From assembly GCA_964632795.1 (NCBI GenBank), contig CAZWEZ010000019.1, positions 1 to 45,822 of the forward strand: a DNA stretch of 45,822 nt, given 5' to 3'. Both the position numbers and the translations under genes were made by a program. Origin of the DNA: CAZWEZ01 sp964632795 (GTDB lineage: Bacteria; Pseudomonadota; Alphaproteobacteria; Rhodospirillales; 2-02-FULL-58-16). The notes beneath the pieces are model-generated. The model had not been told where the DNA came from, ran no database searches, and saw only the letters and a list, made by a program, of their open reading frames with translations. Below, piece by piece: positions 1 to 7,355 of the stretch (position 1 is the first letter of the stretch; each line of letters begins with the position of its first letter).

Positions 1-17
1 CCGAAAGCCTTGGAAAG

Positions 18-56
18 CCGTCTCTATGGGTCATTATCAGTGCCCCTTGGTATGAG
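18..56. repeat. 39-bp dispersed repeat, copy A
   Basis: This stretch matches 43594-43632 at 33 of 39 positions, with an exact 18-bp core (ATGGGTCATTATCAGTGC, 26-43). Copy B lies directly after the had stop codon; this copy lies beyond the rplT end. No coding or known regulatory role is apparent. It could be a small intergenic repeat family or a protein-binding site. Confidence 0.6.
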
Positions 57-72
57 TTTCCCGACGACACGA

Positions 73-98
73 GGGGGCCGCTCCGGTGGCCGGCCCCC
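73..98 (-). terminator. stem-loop downstream of rplT
   Basis: An 8-bp GC-only stem (GGGGGCCG paired with CGGCCCCC) closes a 10-nt loop about 30 bases after the rplT stop. No T-run follows on the minus strand, so it is at best a weak or Rho-assisted end for the thrS-infC-rpmI-rplT transcript. Confidence 0.35.
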
Positions 99-127
99 GA
101 CGACAATCCCTATTCGATGAACGCCGA

Positions 128-493
128 TCAGGCGGACGTGGGGAGGGCGGCCCGGGCCTGTTCGACCAGTTCCTTGAAGGCGTCCGGCTCCCTTACCGCG
201 AGGTCGGAGAGGATCTTGCGGTCGATCTCGATTCCGGCCTTGTTGAGCCCGTCGATGAACTGGGAATAGGTCAGCCCGTGGAACCGGGCGCCGGCGTTGA
301 TGCGCTGGATCCACAGCCGGCGGAACGACCGCTTGCGCGTGCGGCGGTCGCGGTAGGCGTACTGCAGGCCCTTCTCGACGCGGCCGATGGCGATCCTGAA
401 GCTGCTCTTGGCGCGGCCCCGGTAGCCGCGCGCCATGTCGAGGATCTTCTTGTGGCGGGCGTGGGCGGTGGCGCCCCCTTTGACACGTGCCAT
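128..493 (-). CDS. rplT: 50S ribosomal protein L20
   Basis: This is ribosomal protein L20 (121 aa, normal length), a 23S rRNA-binding protein needed early in large-subunit assembly. The N-terminus is the family's basic helix with the ARHKKILDMARGYRGR motif, followed by the conserved RDRRTRKRSFRRLWIQRINA block and the globular C-terminal domain. The ATG is preceded by an AGGGGGA ribosome-binding site. It is the last gene of the thrS-infC-rpmI-rplT order and starts 17 bases after rpmI. In enterobacteria L20 represses translation of rpmI-rplT; whether that happens here is not shown by the sequence. Confidence 0.97.
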   Translation of the reverse strand: MARVKGGATAHARHKKILDMARGYRGRAKSSFRIAIGRVEKGLQYAYRDRRTRKRSFRRLWIQRINAGARFHGLTYSQFIDGLNKAGIEIDRKILSDLAVREPDAFKELVEQARAALPTSA

Positions 494-510
494 GACTGCT
501 TCCCCCTGGC

Positions 511-708
511 TCAGGCGTTCGGCATGTAGGATTTGACGATGCGGCTGTCCGGGGCGGACAGGATCATGGTCCCGCGCGCCTGGCGCTTCATCTTCTTGGA
601 CCGCTTGACCAGGCCATGACGCAAGCAGGACGGGTTGGCCCGGACCTTGCCGGTGGCGGTGAGGCGGAAGCGCTTCTTGGCGCTGGACTTGGTCTTCAGC
701 TTGGGCAT
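511..708 (-). CDS. rpmI: 50S ribosomal protein L35
   Basis: This is ribosomal protein L35, 65 aa, a small very basic protein of the large subunit. It begins MPKLKTKSSAKKRFRLTATG, the family signature, and carries the conserved HGLVKRSKKMKRQAR stretch. I chose the ATG at 708 because it gives the standard length and N-terminus; the open frame extends upstream but without L35 similarity. A purine-rich AAGGAAGAAGAA leader precedes the start. It lies between infC (about 200 bases upstream) and rplT (17 bases downstream), the usual arrangement. Confidence 0.96.
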   Translation of the reverse strand: MPKLKTKSSAKKRFRLTATGKVRANPSCLRHGLVKRSKKMKRQARGTMILSAPDSRIVKSYMPNA

Positions 709-891
709 TTCTTCTTCCTTCCGGTGCGCGTCCTGGAGGCGGCTGGGCATGCCCTTAGGGGCCGGACCGCCGGTGACGGCTGGGTTGAAGGCGTGGTTTA
801 TAGCCCCAGCGCCCGGCGAATGCAAGGCGCCTCGCAGGCGATGCCAAAGCATCGTCCAGCGCCCCCGCGACCCTTCTGCTGATGCAGGCCA

Positions 892-911
892 CTAGCCCGG
901 TTCCGGGCTAG
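892..911 (-). promoter_or_regulatory. perfect stem-loop overlapping the infC stop codon
   Basis: CTAGCCCGG pairs perfectly with CCGGGCTAG around a TT centre, and the infC stop codon lies inside it. No T-run follows, so it is not a classic intrinsic terminator. It heads the roughly 200-base infC-rpmI gap, where enterobacteria place L20-dependent control. A role in attenuation or RNA processing is possible but unproven. Confidence 0.4.
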
Positions 912-1447
912 CGCGGGGCGATCACCATGATCATCATGCGGCCTTCCATCTTGGGGAACTGTTCGACCTTGGCCAGTTCCTCGAGTTCCTCGCGGACCCG
1001 GTCCAGGACCTTCATGCCCAGTTCCTGGTGGGCCATTTCGCGGCCGCGGAAGCGGATGGTGATCTTGACCTTGTCTCCCTCGTCGAGGAATCGGCGCACG
1101 TTGCGCATCTTGACGTCGTAGTCGTGGACGTCGATGCCGGGGCGCATCTTGATCTCCTTGACGTCGATGACCTTCTGCTTCTTGCGCGCCTCGTTGCGCT
1201 TCTTCTGTTCCTCGTACTTGAACTTGCCGTAATCGAGGATCTTGCAGACCGGGGGATCGGCGTTGGGCGACACCTCGACCAGGTCGAGGCCGACCTCGTA
1301 CGCCATCTCCATTCCTTCTTGCACGGAAAGAACCCCGACCATCTCACCATTGTGATCGACGACACGGACATTCGGGGACTCGATCAACTCGTTGACGCGT
1401 GGTCCTTTGCGGACCGGCGCCTGGTTCATGGGACGTCTGATCGCTAT
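908..1447 (-). CDS. infC: translation initiation factor IF-3
   Basis: This is initiation factor IF-3, which binds the 30S subunit, checks the start codon and prevents premature 50S joining. Motifs include GPRVNELI at the N-terminus, the linker with KILDYGKFKYEEQKKRNEARKK, and the C-terminal domain with EIKMRPGIDVHDY and the MEGRMM ending. The first ATG (1429) lacks a well-placed ribosome-binding site. An AAGGAG sits 8 bases before an in-frame ATA (1445-1447) that directly follows the thrS stop, and an in-frame ATC lies at 1439-1441. E. coli infC uses AUU and represses itself through it, so I take the upstream rare start as likely (179 aa); the ATG gives 173 aa. Confidence 0.93.
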   Translation of the reverse strand: MAIRRPMNQAPVRKGPRVNELIESPNVRVVDHNGEMVGVLSVQEGMEMAYEVGLDLVEVSPNADPPVCKILDYGKFKYEEQKKRNEARKKQKVIDVKEIKMRPGIDVHDYDVKMRNVRRFLDEGDKVKITIRFRGREMAHQELGMKVLDRVREELEELAKVEQFPKMEGRMMIMVIAPR

Positions 1448-3394
1448 TTACAAATCTCCTTGGCCTTTAGCGGTTGGGGTTGATGCCGGCGGACCGGCGG
1501 CTTCCTCGTCAAGTCTAGCGACTGCCTCTTCCAGTGCAAGGATTTCTTGAACCTTGCCGCCCAGCCGGCGGACCGCCACCGTCCGCCTTTCGGCCTCCCG
1601 GGCGCCGACCACCAGCATTACCGGCACCTTGGCGTGGCTGTGTTCGCGGACCTTGTAGTTGATTTTCTCGTTGCGCAGGTCGATCTCGCTCCTCAGCCCG
1701 GCCCCGGCCAGCGCCTCGTGGACGGTCCGCGCGTAGTCGTCGGCGGCGTTGGTGATGGTGGCGACCACCACCTGGACCGGGGCCAGCCACAACGGCAGGT
1801 GGCCGGCGTGCTCCTCGATCAGGATGCCGATGAAACGCTCCAGCGTTCCCAGGATGGCCCGGTGCAGCATCACCGGGCGGTGCTTCCGGCCGTCCTCGCC
1901 GATGTAGCTGGCGTCCAGGCGCTCGGGCAGCACGAAGTCCACCTGCAGGGTGCCGAGCTGCCAGTCGCGGCCGATGGCGTCGCGCAGCACGAATTCCAGC
2001 TTGGGGCCGTAGAAGGCCCCCTCGCCGGGGTTGAGCACGGTCTCCAGGCCGGCCGCGGCAGTGGCCTCCTCGAGCGCCTTCTCGGCCTTGTCCCAGGTGG
2101 CGTCGGAGCCGACCCGGACCGGCGGCCGGTCGGCGAACTTGACCACCACGTCGTCGAACCCGAAGTCCTTGTAGATGCTCAGCAGGAGTGTGCAGAAGGC
2201 CTCGGTCTCGGACGTGATCTGGTCCTCGGTGCAGAAGATGTGGGCGTCGTCCTGGACCATCGCGCGGACCCGCATCAGCCCGTGCAGGGCGCCCGAGGGC
2301 TCGTTGCGGTGGCAGCACCCGAACTCGGCCATGCGGATCGGCAGGTCGCGGTAGCTCTTGGTCCCCTGGCGGAAGATCTGGACGTGGCAGGGGCAGTTCA
2401 TGGGCTTGAGCGCCAGCACCTTGTCCTCGGCTTGGCAGGTGAACATGTGCTGGCGGAACTTCTCCCAGTGCCCGGAGTCCTCCCACAGCGAGCGGTCGAC
2501 CAGTTGCGGGGTGTTGACCTCGATGTAGCCGGCCCCATCCAGGCGCTTGCGCATGTAGTCCTGGAGGATGAGGTAGAGCGTCCACCCCTTGGGGTGCCAG
2601 AACACCGAGCCCTGGGCGATGTCCTGGAGGTGGAACAGGCCCATCTCGCGGCCGAGCCGGCGGTGGTCGCGCTTCTCGGCCTCCTCCAGCATGTGGAGGT
2701 GGGCCTTGAGCCGCTTGGCGTCGGGCCACGCGGTGCCGTAGATGCGCTGCAGCATCTGGTTGCGGGAATCGCCGCGCCAGTAGGCGCCGGCCAGCTTCAT
2801 CAGCTTGAAGGCCTTGCCCAGGCGGCCGGTCGACGGCAGGTGGGGGCCCCGGCACAAATCGACGAAATCGCCCTGGCGGTAGAGCGTGATCTCCTCGTCG
2901 GCGGGCAGGTCGGCGATGATCTCGGCCTTGTACAGCTCGCCCTGGTCGTGGAAGAAGGCGATGGCGTCCTCGCGCGACCACACCTCGCGGACCACCGCTT
3001 CGTCGCGCTCGACGATCTCGACCATGCGGGCCTCGATCGCCTCCAGGTCGTCGGGCGTGAACGAGGTCTCGCGGGCGAAGTCGTAGTAGAAGCCGTTGTC
3101 GATCGCCGGGCCGATGGTCACCTGGACCTCGGGGTACAGCTCCTTGACCGCCTCGGCCATGAGGTGGGCGGCGTCGTGGCGGATCAGCTCCAGGCCGGCC
3201 TCGTCGCGCTCAGTGACGATGGCGATCCCGGCGTCGGCCTCGATGGTGCGCGAGAGGTCCCACAACGCGCCGTCGACGCGGATCGCCAGCGCCGCCTTGG
3301 CCAGGCCGGGACCGATCCCGGCGGCGATCTCGGCGCCGGTGAGGGGGCCGTCGAACTCCTTGACGCTGCCGTCCGGATAAGTGATCGCGAGCAT
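1448..3394 (-). CDS. thrS: threonine--tRNA ligase
   Basis: This is threonyl-tRNA synthetase, class II, 648 aa (usual length about 640), which charges tRNA-Thr in the cytoplasm. Domains in order are an N-terminal TGS domain, the editing domain with HDAAHLMAEAV and the DLCRGPH zinc/editing motif, a catalytic core with MNCPCHVQIF and the class II motif 2 region (RMAEFGCCHRNEPSG), motif 3 (HRAILGTLERF), and a C-terminal anticodon-binding domain. It heads the operon with infC, whose likely start directly abuts its stop codon, so the infC ribosome-binding site lies inside the last thrS codons. Confidence 0.98.
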   Translation of the reverse strand: MLAITYPDGSVKEFDGPLTGAEIAAGIGPGLAKAALAIRVDGALWDLSRTIEADAGIAIVTERDEAGLELIRHDAAHLMAEAVKELYPEVQVTIGPAIDNGFYYDFARETSFTPDDLEAIEARMVEIVERDEAVVREVWSREDAIAFFHDQGELYKAEIIADLPADEEITLYRQGDFVDLCRGPHLPSTGRLGKAFKLMKLAGAYWRGDSRNQMLQRIYGTAWPDAKRLKAHLHMLEEAEKRDHRRLGREMGLFHLQDIAQGSVFWHPKGWTLYLILQDYMRKRLDGAGYIEVNTPQLVDRSLWEDSGHWEKFRQHMFTCQAEDKVLALKPMNCPCHVQIFRQGTKSYRDLPIRMAEFGCCHRNEPSGALHGLMRVRAMVQDDAHIFCTEDQITSETEAFCTLLLSIYKDFGFDDVVVKFADRPPVRVGSDATWDKAEKALEEATAAAGLETVLNPGEGAFYGPKLEFVLRDAIGRDWQLGTLQVDFVLPERLDASYIGEDGRKHRPVMLHRAILGTLERFIGILIEEHAGHLPLWLAPVQVVVATITNAADDYARTVHEALAGAGLRSEIDLRNEKINYKVREHSHAKVPVMLVVGAREAERRTVAVRRLGGKVQEILALEEAVARLDEEAAGPPASTPTAKGQGDL

Positions 3395-3467
3395 GGGAAC
3401 CGTGTTGTCGGCGGGAACGCGGAAACGGGGCGGAATGTAGAGGGATTCGCCGGGCTGTCAAGGCGCC

Positions 3468-4961
3468 TCAGCCGGGATCGTCGGGGTTCGCGGTGAGGCG
3501 GGCCACGGCCCGGCGCCAGCCGGCGAGCAGGGCTTGGCGCTCACTCGCCGCCATCGCCGGTTCGAAGCGGTCCCGGCGCCGCCAGCGGCCGGCGATGTCG
3601 TCGAGCGAGTCGTAGAGTCCGGCCTCGAGCCCGGCCAGGAAGGCGGCGCCCAGCGCCGTCGTCTCGCCGACCAGCGGACGGTCGAGGGGGATCGCCAGGA
3701 CGTCGGACAGGAACTGCATCAGCCAGTCGTTGCCGATCATCCCGCCGTCGACCCTGAGCTCGGTCGGCCGGATGCCGTCCTCGGCCATGGCGTCGAACAG
3801 GTCGCGGGTCTGGTAGGCCACCGATTCGAGCGCCGCCCGGGCCAGTTCCGCGACCCCGGTGTCCCGCCTCAGACCGAACACGGCGCCCCGCGCCTCGGGG
3901 TCCCAGTGCGGCGCCCCGAGGCCGACGAAGGCGGGGACCAGGTAGACCCCGGCGTTGTCCTCCAGGCCGCGGGCCAGGGCCTCGGTCTCGGCCGCCGAGG
4001 CGATGATGCCGAGGCCTTCGCGCAGCCACTGGACGGCGGCCCCGGAGACGAAGATCGAGCCCTCGATGGCGTAGGTCGCCTGGCCGTCGAGCTGGTAGGC
4101 GATGGTGGTCAACAGCTTGTTGCGCGAGCGCAGCGGCGTCTTGCCGGTATTGAGGATGACGAAGCAGCCGGTGCCATAGGTGCTCTTGATCATCCCCTCC
4201 TCGAAGCAGGCCTGGCCGACGCAGGCCGCCTGCTGGTCGCCGGCGACGCCGGTGACGGGAATCGCCCGGCCGAACAGCTCCGCCTCGGTGTCGCCGAAGG
4301 GGGCGGCGCAGTCCAGGACCTCGGGCAGCAGGGCGCGCGGCACCCGGAACAGGCCGAGCAGCTCGTCGTCCCAGGTCCGGGTGTGGATGTTGAACAGGTT
4401 GGTGCGCGAGGCATTGGTGACGTCGGTGGCGTGGACCCGGCCGCCGGTCAGGCGCCACAGCAGGAAACTATCGACGGTGCCGAAGGCCAGCTCGCCGCGT
4501 TCGGCGCGGGCCCGCGCGCCGTCCACGGTGTCGAGGATCCAGGCCACCTTGGTGGCCGAGAAGTAGGGGTCGATCAGCAGCCCCGAGCGCCCGCCGACCG
4601 TTTCCGCGGCGCCCTGCTCCTCGAGGCTCCGGCAGACCTCGGCGGTGCGTCGGTCCTGCCACACGATGGCGTTGTGGATCGGCTGGCCGGTGGCCCGCTC
4701 CCAGACCACGGTGGTCTCGCGCTGGTTGGCGATGCCGATCGCCGCCACCCGGGCCCCGTGGTCGGCCATCGCCCGGCGGCACACCGCGAGCGTGGTCGAC
4801 CAGATCTCCTCGGGGTCGTGCTCGACCCACCCCGGGGCGGGGAAAATCTGGGTGAACTCCTGGTGGCCTTCGGCCAGCCGGTTGCCGTCGAGGTCGAAGA
4901 CGATGGCGCGGCTGCTGGTCGTCCCCTGGTCGATGGCCAGAATCAGCGGCGAGTCGGCCAT
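3468..4961 (-). CDS. glpK: glycerol kinase
   Basis: This is glycerol kinase (497 aa, typical), which phosphorylates glycerol to sn-glycerol 3-phosphate with ATP. It is an FGGY-family two-domain kinase. The N-terminal phosphate loop reads AIDQGTTSSRAIVFD; the middle has the family's YFSATKVAWIL and STYGTGCF signatures; the C-terminal domain carries LRVDGGMIGNDWLMQFLSD. The ATG at 4961 follows an AGGAGAGG ribosome-binding site; the open frame continues upstream but has no kinase similarity there. It is transcribed divergently from the DeoR-type regulator, which probably represses it in the absence of glycerol 3-phosphate. Confidence 0.97.
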   Translation of the reverse strand: MADSPLILAIDQGTTSSRAIVFDLDGNRLAEGHQEFTQIFPAPGWVEHDPEEIWSTTLAVCRRAMADHGARVAAIGIANQRETTVVWERATGQPIHNAIVWQDRRTAEVCRSLEEQGAAETVGGRSGLLIDPYFSATKVAWILDTVDGARARAERGELAFGTVDSFLLWRLTGGRVHATDVTNASRTNLFNIHTRTWDDELLGLFRVPRALLPEVLDCAAPFGDTEAELFGRAIPVTGVAGDQQAACVGQACFEEGMIKSTYGTGCFVILNTGKTPLRSRNKLLTTIAYQLDGQATYAIEGSIFVSGAAVQWLREGLGIIASAAETEALARGLEDNAGVYLVPAFVGLGAPHWDPEARGAVFGLRRDTGVAELARAALESVAYQTRDLFDAMAEDGIRPTELRVDGGMIGNDWLMQFLSDVLAIPLDRPLVGETTALGAAFLAGLEAGLYDSLDDIAGRWRRRDRFEPAMAASERQALLAGWRRAVARLTANPDDPG

Positions 4962-5043
4962 GGTGTCCTCTCCTGTGGCAGGTAGCCGTCTTTCGCGGTA
5001 CGATAGGCCGACTACGTGCTCATGTCCGAACGGAATATCGACA

Positions 5044-5865
5044 ATGCCAGCCGACAACCTGAACCGCCGCCAGAGGGAGATCCTGGATCTGGCCCGGCGC
5101 CAGGGTTTCGTCTCCATCGACAAGATGGCGGCCGGCTTCGAGGTCACCAGCCAGACCATCCGCCGCGACATCAACCGGCTGTGCGACGACGGCCTGATGC
5201 AGCGCTTCCACGGCGGGGCCAGCCTGTCCTCCAGCGTCGAGAACCTGGCCTACGACACCCGCCTCGTGATGCACGCCGCCGAGAAGGCGGCGATCGCGCT
5301 CGAGGTCGCCCGCCACATCCCCGACCGGGCGTCCCTGTTCATCAACATCGGAACCACGACCGAGAGCGTCGCCCAGGCCTTGCGCCGGCGGAGCGGGCTC
5401 AGGGTCATCACCAACAACCTCAACGTGGCCAATATCCTGGGCGGCAGCCCCGACTTCGAGGTCATCGTCGCCGGCGGCGCGGTGAGGTCGCGCGACATGG
5501 CGATCGTCGGCGAGGCGACGATCGACTTCGTCAACCAGTTCCGGGTCGATATCGCGATCATCGGCATCTCGGGGATCGACGGCGACGGATCGCTGCTCGA
5601 TTTCGATTTCCGCGAGGTGCGGATCGCCCAGGCGATCATCGCCAACGCGCGCCAGGTGTTCCTGTGCACCGACCACACCAAGTTCGGCCGCAACGCCATG
5701 GTGCGGCTGGGACACTTGCGCGAGGTGGACGTCCTGTTCACCGACCGTCCGCCGCCCGAGGCCATGGCCGAGGTCCTCAAGGAGGCCGATATCCAGGTCG
5801 TCCTGCCCCGCCAAAAGGTGGCCGGGGGGGCTGGTGGCTCCGATGCTGATATTGAGAGGAGATGA
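5044..5865 (+). CDS. glpR: DeoR-family glycerol-3-phosphate regulon repressor with a replaced C-terminal tail
   Basis: This is a GlpR-like DeoR-family repressor, 273 aa. It has an N-terminal winged helix (RRQREILDLARRQGFVSI, then TSQTIRRDINRLCDDGLMQR) and a sugar-phosphate-binding domain with the FINIGTTTESVAQAL loop and a TNNLNVANIL strand. It is divergent from glpK with an 82-bp gap that should hold its operator; TCCGAACGGA at 5025-5034 is a weak dyad candidate. After base 5812 the sequence leaves the native gene: the last 17 or so residues (KVAGGAGGSDADIERR) come from the inserted element. The native ending (RGARPEAE) survives in the second copy at 7330-7355. The ligand domain is otherwise complete, so function is plausible. 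Confidence 0.93.
   Translation: MPADNLNRRQREILDLARRQGFVSIDKMAAGFEVTSQTIRRDINRLCDDGLMQRFHGGASLSSSVENLAYDTRLVMHAAEKAAIALEVARHIPDRASLFINIGTTTESVAQALRRRSGLRVITNNLNVANILGGSPDFEVIVAGGAVRSRDMAIVGEATIDFVNQFRVDIAIIGISGIDGDGSLLDFDFREVRIAQAIIANARQVFLCTDHTKFGRNAMVRLGHLREVDVLFTDRPPPEAMAEVLKEADIQVVLPRQKVAGGAGGSDADIERR
5676..5812 (+). repeat. 137-bp direct repeat, copy 1 (inside glpR)
   Basis: This segment is identical over 137 bases to 7193-7329. Both copies are the same part of the glpR 3' coding region. They bracket the foreign toxin-antitoxin/IS segment (5813-7192), and recombination between them would remove it cleanly. Confidence 0.95.
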
Positions 5866-5876
5866 ATGAGTGTGTT

Positions 5877-6554
5877 TTAAGTGGTGCGTTCCTCAAAAAC
5901 AGATACGATAGTGGCTCCATCCCATCGGTAGATAAGATTTCCGGCTGGACGACAATTCGTCAGTAGTTTAGGCACGAAAACCACGCAACATTCTCCTCCA
6001 TCCCGGCGAACGCTGTCATACACGATCCCATTGGAACCGTTGGCGCGTTTTTCTTTGGCGAAATTTTGTGCGGCGGCATACTGCTCGGGGTCCGGGTTAT
6101 AGAGGTCTGCCCTCTCTTCGCGGTGACCCCGTATATCCTCAAGATCGCAGTCTAAGTCAGCTAGAATGACCCACATATCGAGGTCCATTGGTGGTTCGTT
6201 TGTAAAACTCATCCACCGTGCTTTGTGGAATTTCGTTTCTGCGATCGCTGTGTTTTTTTCCAACCCAGCGTAATAAACACCATAGAAACCATCCGAGAAC
6301 CGGCTACCTTCCGATGTGAGGTGAACGAAAGCGCCCATGATGTATGAGGCATGGTTGCCCGTATAACGATCTGTGACCGGGATTAACGACAAGGCGTAGC
6401 TATTTTCACGAAGCCGTTCGTTTGTGAGTGCTTCGATCTTGAAAAGCGCATCCCAGTCCGCTGGGTCAGCGACCCTCTCAAAAATATTAATGAAGGGCAC
6501 GCGGGTCGGGATAATTCGAAAGATGGGAGAGGCTTGAACTCTGCTGACGGTCAT
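5877..6554 (-). CDS. RES-domain toxin
   Basis: This is a RES-family toxin, 225 aa. Characterised relatives (MbcT, ParT, Pseudomonas Xre-RES) modify or degrade NAD+ or ADP-ribosylate a target and are held inactive by an Xre/MbcA/ParS antitoxin. The family residues are in place: the early Arg in FRIIPTRVP, the FYGVYYAGLEKNTAIAETKF block with the key Glu, and the late Ser in GIVYDSVRRDGG. I chose the ATG at 6554 because it overlaps the antitoxin stop (ATGA), which gives translational coupling. Base composition is clearly more AT-rich than neighbouring genes, consistent with recent acquisition. Confidence 0.85.
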   Translation of the reverse strand: MTVSRVQASPIFRIIPTRVPFINIFERVADPADWDALFKIEALTNERLRENSYALSLIPVTDRYTGNHASYIMGAFVHLTSEGSRFSDGFYGVYYAGLEKNTAIAETKFHKARWMSFTNEPPMDLDMWVILADLDCDLEDIRGHREERADLYNPDPEQYAAAQNFAKEKRANGSNGIVYDSVRRDGGECCVVFVPKLLTNCRPAGNLIYRWDGATIVSVFEERTT

Positions 6555-6952
6555 CCCCACCCACCGCGAGCGGTATCAAGGTGTCGGCGCACTTGATACA
6601 AGTCGGATACATTACCCGACAACATAAGATTGAGCGCAGAATTTCCACCAAACATTGGGGCTGTATTGGGTTTCCGCACCCAAGTGTCAGCAGTTTCTGT
6701 ATTCGGAAGAAGAATTTGGAGCGCCTGATAGATACCCAAGATATATGAAATTCGCTCAAGGGTATCTTTAGACAGGTTCCCCTCTTTATTCCTTTTCCAA
6801 TTGTAGAACGTGCGCTCTTTGGGGGAGCCGAGAAGCGTTATCTGTTCAGCATTAGACAGGTTCCACAGTTTCGCGAGATTAAAGAAGACTCGCAGAGCTG
6901 GGCTCGTTAGTTCATCAACGGTGGCGAGGGCGGGGGCTGCGACTTCGGCCAT
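6551..6952 (-). CDS. Xre/MbcA/ParS-type antitoxin (DUF2384-like)
   Basis: This is the antitoxin partner of the RES toxin, 133 aa. The N-terminal half reads as an Xre-like helix-turn-helix (LSNAEQITLLGSPKERTFYNW), followed by the DUF2384-type region with LERISYILGIYQALQILLPN and the toxin-contacting end WVRKPNTAPMFGGNSALNLM. The ATG at 6952 has a GGAGG site 8 bases upstream, and the gene overlaps the toxin by the ATGA quartet. Two palindromes sharing TGCAAATTTGCA lie upstream, one filling the promoter spacer, which suggests autorepression. The identification rests on motif and pair organisation. Confidence 0.85.
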   Translation of the reverse strand: MAEVAAPALATVDELTSPALRVFFNLAKLWNLSNAEQITLLGSPKERTFYNWKRNKEGNLSKDTLERISYILGIYQALQILLPNTETADTWVRKPNTAPMFGGNSALNLMLSGNVSDLYQVRRHLDTARGGWG

Positions 6953-6976
6953 CTAACTAACCTCCAATTCGCGCAC

Positions 6977-7005
6977 ACCATAACTGCAAATTTGCAGTAT
7001 GTCAA
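6977..7005 (-). promoter_or_regulatory. promoter of the toxin-antitoxin pair
   Basis: Read on the minus strand: TTGACA (-35, 7000-7005), a 17-base spacer, then TATGGT (-10, 6977-6982), 25 bases before the antitoxin ATG. This is a near-consensus sigma-70 promoter. The spacer consists of the 16-bp palindrome plus one base, so repressor binding would occlude RNA polymerase directly. Confidence 0.75.
6983..6998. promoter_or_regulatory. operator 1 of the toxin-antitoxin pair
   Basis: ACTGCAAATTTGCAGT is a perfect 16-bp palindrome that fits between the -35 and -10 hexamers. It shares its inner 12 bp with operator 2; the centres are 29 bp apart. Confidence 0.7.
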
Positions 7006-7013
7006 TCAAAGAA

Positions 7014-7025
7014 TGCAAATTTGCA
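7014..7025. promoter_or_regulatory. operator 2 of the toxin-antitoxin pair
   Basis: TGCAAATTTGCA is a perfect 12-bp palindrome lying upstream of the -35 hexamer. It is identical to the core of operator 1, which suggests cooperative binding of antitoxin dimers or the toxin-antitoxin complex. Confidence 0.65.
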
Positions 7026-7079
7026 CACTTGATTGAGTAGGTTGTGGAATTGCTTACGTGTCAGTTTGGTTTGGAAGTC

Positions 7080-7199
7080 CTACCAGTTACTAATCCGCCG
7101 ATAGGTGAGGCGCTTACCCTAAATGCCCTGTAGGGCCTTGGTGGCGCGCTCGGTATCGGAGATTTCGCGCTCGTTGTAGCGGAAATCGAATTCACCAAG
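7080..7199 (-). pseudogene. remnant of an IS1595-family (ISXO2-like) transposase
   Basis: Translated on the minus strand this fragment reads LGEFDFRYNEREISD, then TERATKALQGI, an in-frame TAG, then GKRLTYRRISNW and a second TAG. The EFDFRYN...ERA..AL.GI.GKRLTYRR pattern is what I recall of the C-terminal end of IS1595-family DDE transposases. The rest of the gene is missing: reading upstream, the frame runs straight into the glpR repeat at 7193. The internal stop and truncation make it a dead fragment. It suggests the toxin-antitoxin insert arrived with, or was remodelled by, such an element. Confidence 0.7.
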
Positions 7200-7355
7200 T
7201 TCGGCCGCAACGCCATGGTGCGGCTGGGACACTTGCGCGAGGTGGACGTCCTGTTCACCGACCGTCCGCCGCCCGAGGCCATGGCCGAGGTCCTCAAGGA
7301 GGCCGATATCCAGGTCGTCCTGCCCCGCCGGGGAGCTCGCCCGGAGGCGGAATAG
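7193..7355 (+). pseudogene. displaced native 3' end of glpR (137-bp direct repeat copy 2, 7193-7329)
   Basis: Bases 7193-7329 are identical to 5676-5812; the sequence then continues through the native glpR ending (RGARPEAE) to a TAG at 7353-7355. It has no start and no upstream reading frame, so it is a displaced gene end. It also encodes the last residues of cofGH on the opposite strand (7294-7355). This shows that this copy lies in the ancestral position and that glpR and cofGH once ended convergently overlapping. Confidence 0.9.

Noticed and set aside
709..907. A small gene between infC and rpmI
   Set aside because: Open frames here lack ribosome-binding sites and protein-like composition; the region is better explained as a leader for rpmI-rplT.
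7193..7355. A second glpR gene
   Set aside because: Only the last 54 codons are present, with no start or upstream frame; it is a displaced gene end.
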